Shown here: positions 61,358 through 64,000 of the stretch, in pieces
Layout: the number at the start of each line of letters is the position of its first letter
Position numbering within the stretch: the first letter of the stretch is position 1
Assembly (NCBI RefSeq): GCF_022347685.1
Contig: NZ_JAKRGF010000005.1
Span: 124,001-188,000, forward strand
DNA: 64,000 bases
Source: Thalassobius sp. Cn5-15
GTDB taxonomy: Bacteria; Pseudomonadota; Alphaproteobacteria; Rhodobacterales; Rhodobacteraceae
Reading direction: 5' to 3'
The notes under the pieces: generated by a model
The model's input: only the letters and a program-made list of their open reading frames with translations
Told to the model about the DNA's origin: nothing
The model's database searches: none
Made by a program: the position numbers and the translations under genes

Positions 61358-63313
61358 TCAAACATCCAGCTCCTCAACGAACCGCGCGTTTTCCTGAATG
61401 TACTGGAACCGCAGTTCCGGCTTTTTGCCCATCAGGCGTTCTACCAGATCGCCGGTTTCGCCCGGTTCATCCTCGTCAATCGTCACGCGGATCAGGGTGC
61501 GGGATGCGGGGTCCATGGTGGTTTCTTTCAGGTCCTTGGCGTCCATTTCACCCAAACCCTTAAAGCGGCTGACGTCGATTTTGCCTTTGCCGCCCAGACC
61601 TTTCTTCAGCCACTCGTCCCGTTCTGCCTCATCGACGCAATAGACGCGTTTGGCGCCCTGTGACAGGCGGTAAAGCGGCGGGCAGGCCAGATAGAGGTGG
61701 CCTGCATCAATCATCGGTCGCATCTGGGTGAAGAAAAACGTCATCAACAGCGCCGCAATGTGGGCGCCATCGACGTCCGCATCGGTCATGATGATGATCT
61801 TGTCATAGCGTAGGTCATCAACGTTGAACTTGGTGCCCAGACCTACACCCAGCGCTTGGGTCAGGTCGTTGATCTCTTGGTTCGAGCCGAGTTTCGAGGA
61901 CGCTGCCCCCAGCACGTTCAGAATCTTACCGCGCAGCGGCAACAACGCCTGCGTTTTACGGTTCCGCGCCATTTTGGCCGACCCACCGGCCGAGTCGCCT
62001 TCGACGATGAACAACTCAGTGCCTTCGCGGTTGGTGGCGGAACAATCGGTCAGTTTGCCCGGCAGGCGCAGGCGTTTGGTGGCTGATTTCCGCTGTGTCT
62101 CTTTCTCTTGACGGCGGCGCAGGCGCTCTTCGGCCCGCAGGACAAGGAAATCAAGGATCGCGCCCGCGGATTTGGTATCCGCCGCCAGCCAGTTGTCGAA
62201 GTGGTCGCGCACGGCGTTTTCGACCAGACGCTGCGCCTCGACGGTGGCCAGCCGGTCCTTGGTCTGGCCGACAAACTCCGGCTCGCTGATGAAACAGCTG
62301 ACCAGTGCACAGCCGCCAGTGATCAGGTCATCGCGGGTGATCGACGCGGCCTTCTTGTTGTTGACCAACTCGCCATAGGCTTTGATACCTTTCAGCACGG
62401 CGGCCCAGAAACCGGCCACATGCGTGCCGCCTTCGGGCGTGGGGACAGTGTTACAGTAGGACTGGATGAAGCCGTCGCGCGACGGCGTCCAGTTGATCGC
62501 CCATTCCACCTTGCCCGGCACATTGAAGCGTTCCTGAAAATCCACGGTGCCTGCGAATGGCTGATCCGCGTAGGTGGAGGCAGAGGCCATCGTTTCCTTC
62601 AGATAATCCGCCAAACCGCCGGGGAAGTGGAATGTCGCCTCTTTCGGGGTTTCGCCATCATCTATGTGGGTTTTCCAACGGATTTCGACGCCGGAGAACA
62701 GATAAGCCTTAGAGCGGATGGATTTGAACAGGCGGGCCGGTTTGAATCGGTGCTTGCCAAAGATCTGTTCATCCGCATGGAAGGTCACGGTGGTGCCGCG
62801 CCGATTGGGGGCTGCACCGACTTTCTCCACCCCGCCCAGCGGGATTCCACGGGAAAAGCGTTGTTCGAACAGTTCCTTGTTGCGCGCAACCTGCACCACC
62901 ATCGAATCCGACAGCGCGTTCACGACCGACGCACCAACCCCATGCAGACCGCCGGAGGTCTGATAGGCCTTGCCTGAAAACTTGCCGCCCGCGTGCAGGG
63001 TACACAGGATGACTTCCAGTGCGGATTTGCCCGGAAATTTGGGGTGGGGATCAATCGGAATGCCGCGCCCGTTGTCGCGCACGGTCAGCGAATAATCTGC
63101 GTTCAGTTCCACCTCGATCCGGTTGGCGTGGCCTGCCACCGCTTCGTCCATCGAGTTGTCGAGGATTTCCGCAACCATATGGTGCAGCGCGCGTTCATCG
63201 GTGCCGCCGATATACATGCCGGGGCGCTTGCGCACTGGCTCGAGGCCTTCCAACACTTCAATGGAGGAGGCATCATAGGTCTCTGGCTGTAGGCCATCAA
63301 TGAGATCGGTCAT
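61358..63313 (-). CDS. parE: DNA topoisomerase IV subunit B
   Basis: The 651-residue GHKL ATPase with a TOPRIM domain is the ATPase subunit of topoisomerase IV, which unlinks daughter chromosomes. ATPase texts are AEILDNSMDEAVAG, VRDNGRGIPIDPHP and GLHGVGASVVNALSD; the Mg-binding TOPRIM texts are LFIVEGDSAGGSAKMARNRK and IIMTDADVDGAHIAALL. The length and the MYIGGTDERALHHMVAEI text separate it from GyrB. ATG 63313 was chosen over an upstream ATG at 63349 because it has AAGAAGAG before it. parC is not in the window. dddL is divergent. Confidence 0.95.
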   Translation of the reverse strand: MTDLIDGLQPETYDASSIEVLEGLEPVRKRPGMYIGGTDERALHHMVAEILDNSMDEAVAGHANRIEVELNADYSLTVRDNGRGIPIDPHPKFPGKSALEVILCTLHAGGKFSGKAYQTSGGLHGVGASVVNALSDSMVVQVARNKELFEQRFSRGIPLGGVEKVGAAPNRRGTTVTFHADEQIFGKHRFKPARLFKSIRSKAYLFSGVEIRWKTHIDDGETPKEATFHFPGGLADYLKETMASASTYADQPFAGTVDFQERFNVPGKVEWAINWTPSRDGFIQSYCNTVPTPEGGTHVAGFWAAVLKGIKAYGELVNNKKAASITRDDLITGGCALVSCFISEPEFVGQTKDRLATVEAQRLVENAVRDHFDNWLAADTKSAGAILDFLVLRAEERLRRRQEKETQRKSATKRLRLPGKLTDCSATNREGTELFIVEGDSAGGSAKMARNRKTQALLPLRGKILNVLGAASSKLGSNQEINDLTQALGVGLGTKFNVDDLRYDKIIIMTDADVDGAHIAALLMTFFFTQMRPMIDAGHLYLACPPLYRLSQGAKRVYCVDEAERDEWLKKGLGGKGKIDVSRFKGLGEMDAKDLKETTMDPASRTLIRVTIDEDEPGETGDLVERLMGKKPELRFQYIQENARFVEELDV

Positions 63314-63461
63314 CGGCTGCTCTTCTTGGTTCTGATTGGGGATGATCATAGGCAATGCCCGCGGCCACGAAAAGCCCATTCCGTGGGGCCGATGTCGCAT
63401 TTGGGTCAGATCCTGCAAAAGCGGTGCACCAAGCTACAGGTGAGTGGGAAGGAGGAAGGCG

Positions 63462-64000
63462 ATGGGTGATCGGGTGAAGGACCAACCGGACTGGCTGTAT
63501 CTGCTACGTGAATATTATGAAATGTACCGGTTTTTGCCGGCAGGCGGCAGCAGGGTGATCCGCAGCCATCAAAAACAGGTGCGGGAGGCGATCAACCGTC
63601 TAGTGAAAGCAAATCCGGTGCTGCGCGAAACAACGTCGGCTGAATTGCCAGTGACCGCACATTTGCGTCGTGCGCTGGATGAGGGGCGCACAGCGGCGCT
63701 GGCACCGGTGGCGCGGGCGTTGGATGCGGTGCGGGGCAGCTTGCATTGGGAATATGGCTATGATCGTGTGCCCAAGGGGCTGGCGCAGTCCTATGGCTAT
63801 GCGGAAATTGCTGGGCCCAACGGGCCGGTGCCGTCGTCCGAGGTGATCTTGGGGCTTGTGCTGTTTGCGCCGGGCTGCATCTATCCTGCCCATGCGCATA
63901 CGGGCATCACCGAAAGCTATATTTGCCTCTCTGGTTCGGTGTCCGAAAACGACTATGGGGTCTATGCGCCGGGATCGTCGATCTACAATCCGCCCGGGCA
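63462..64000 (+). CDS. dddL: Dimethylsulfoniopropionate lyase DddL (3' truncated by window edge)
   Basis: The frame runs open from ATG 63462 to the window end, giving 179 visible residues. AAGGAGG lies six bases upstream, an excellent site. The N-terminal PDWLYLLREYYEMYRFLPAG and the cupin texts EVILGLVLFAPGCIYPAHAH and TGITESYICLSGSVSEN match DddL-type DMSP lyases from memory. The metal ligands HxH-x4-E (HAHTGITES) are present. DddL cleaves DMSP to dimethyl sulfide and acrylate. It is divergent from parE, about 148 bases away. The C-terminal residues, including the last His ligand, lie beyond the window. Confidence 0.9.
   Translation, partial: MGDRVKDQPDWLYLLREYYEMYRFLPAGGSRVIRSHQKQVREAINRLVKANPVLRETTSAELPVTAHLRRALDEGRTAALAPVARALDAVRGSLHWEYGYDRVPKGLAQSYGYAEIAGPNGPVPSSEVILGLVLFAPGCIYPAHAHTGITESYICLSGSVSENDYGVYAPGSSIYNPPG

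Overview
The window is a chromosomal segment of a marine alphaproteobacterium of the order Rhodobacterales (roseobacter group). The evidence is the gene content: a DUF6446-glyS-PPDK block, carA next to a YqeY gene, a ctaD plus cytochrome c-550 pair as in Paracoccus, three EamA exporters, a Tct-type transporter, and a DddL-type DMSP lyase at the right edge. GC content looks high and spacing is compact. No species name is claimed.

Layout. 1-8.0 kb: translation and housekeeping (DUF6446 fragment, glyS, a pyruvate phosphate dikinase-like enzyme, a SleB-type wall hydrolase, folB-folP). 8.0-20 kb: two EamA exporters, a hemerythrin protein, ilvC with two divergent Lrp/AsnC regulators, a UbiH-type monooxygenase, a HAD nucleotidase, a GntR regulator, a two-domain glycosyltransferase, carA and yqeY. 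20-31 kb: respiration genes (ctaD, cytochrome c-550, DUF2244 protein), argC, a third EamA exporter, AraC and LytTR regulators, lipB and a secreted peptidoglycan-binding protein.

31.2-42.5 kb is the accessory part. A tRNA-Leu(GAG) gene is abutted by the C-terminal remnant of a large serine recombinase whose frame runs antisense through the tRNA. Next come about 1.2 kb of scar DNA with hairpins, a tctC-tctB-tctA-argE-like operon with a divergent LysR regulator and a perfect LysR-type operator, a dead IS3 orfA, a lipoprotein gene followed by a Slam-like outer-membrane barrel gene, and an unusual HTH-alpha/beta-hydrolase fusion divergent from a LuxR-type regulator.

42.5-49 kb carries a cytochrome bo3 quinol oxidase operon (cyoABCD-surf1) and a divergent MFS transporter. 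49-55.3 kb carries a complete mevalonate pathway operon (mvaA-idi-hcs-mvk-pmk-mvd). This is rare in Alphaproteobacteria, and the order matches what I recall of the Paracoccus zeaxanthinifaciens operon. 55.5-61.2 kb holds a TonB protein, a TonB-dependent receptor and an M1-like secreted metallopeptidase. 61.4-64 kb holds parE and the start of dddL.

Regulatory signals visible by eye include a perfect FNR box upstream of ctaD, a CtrA-type TTAA-N7-TTAA site upstream of the glycosyltransferase, hairpins that would hide the ribosome binding site of ubiH and of one EamA gene, and about a dozen intrinsic terminators or hairpins. Starts were chosen by eye from ribosome binding sites and expected N-termini. 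All family assignments come from motif recognition, without a database search.
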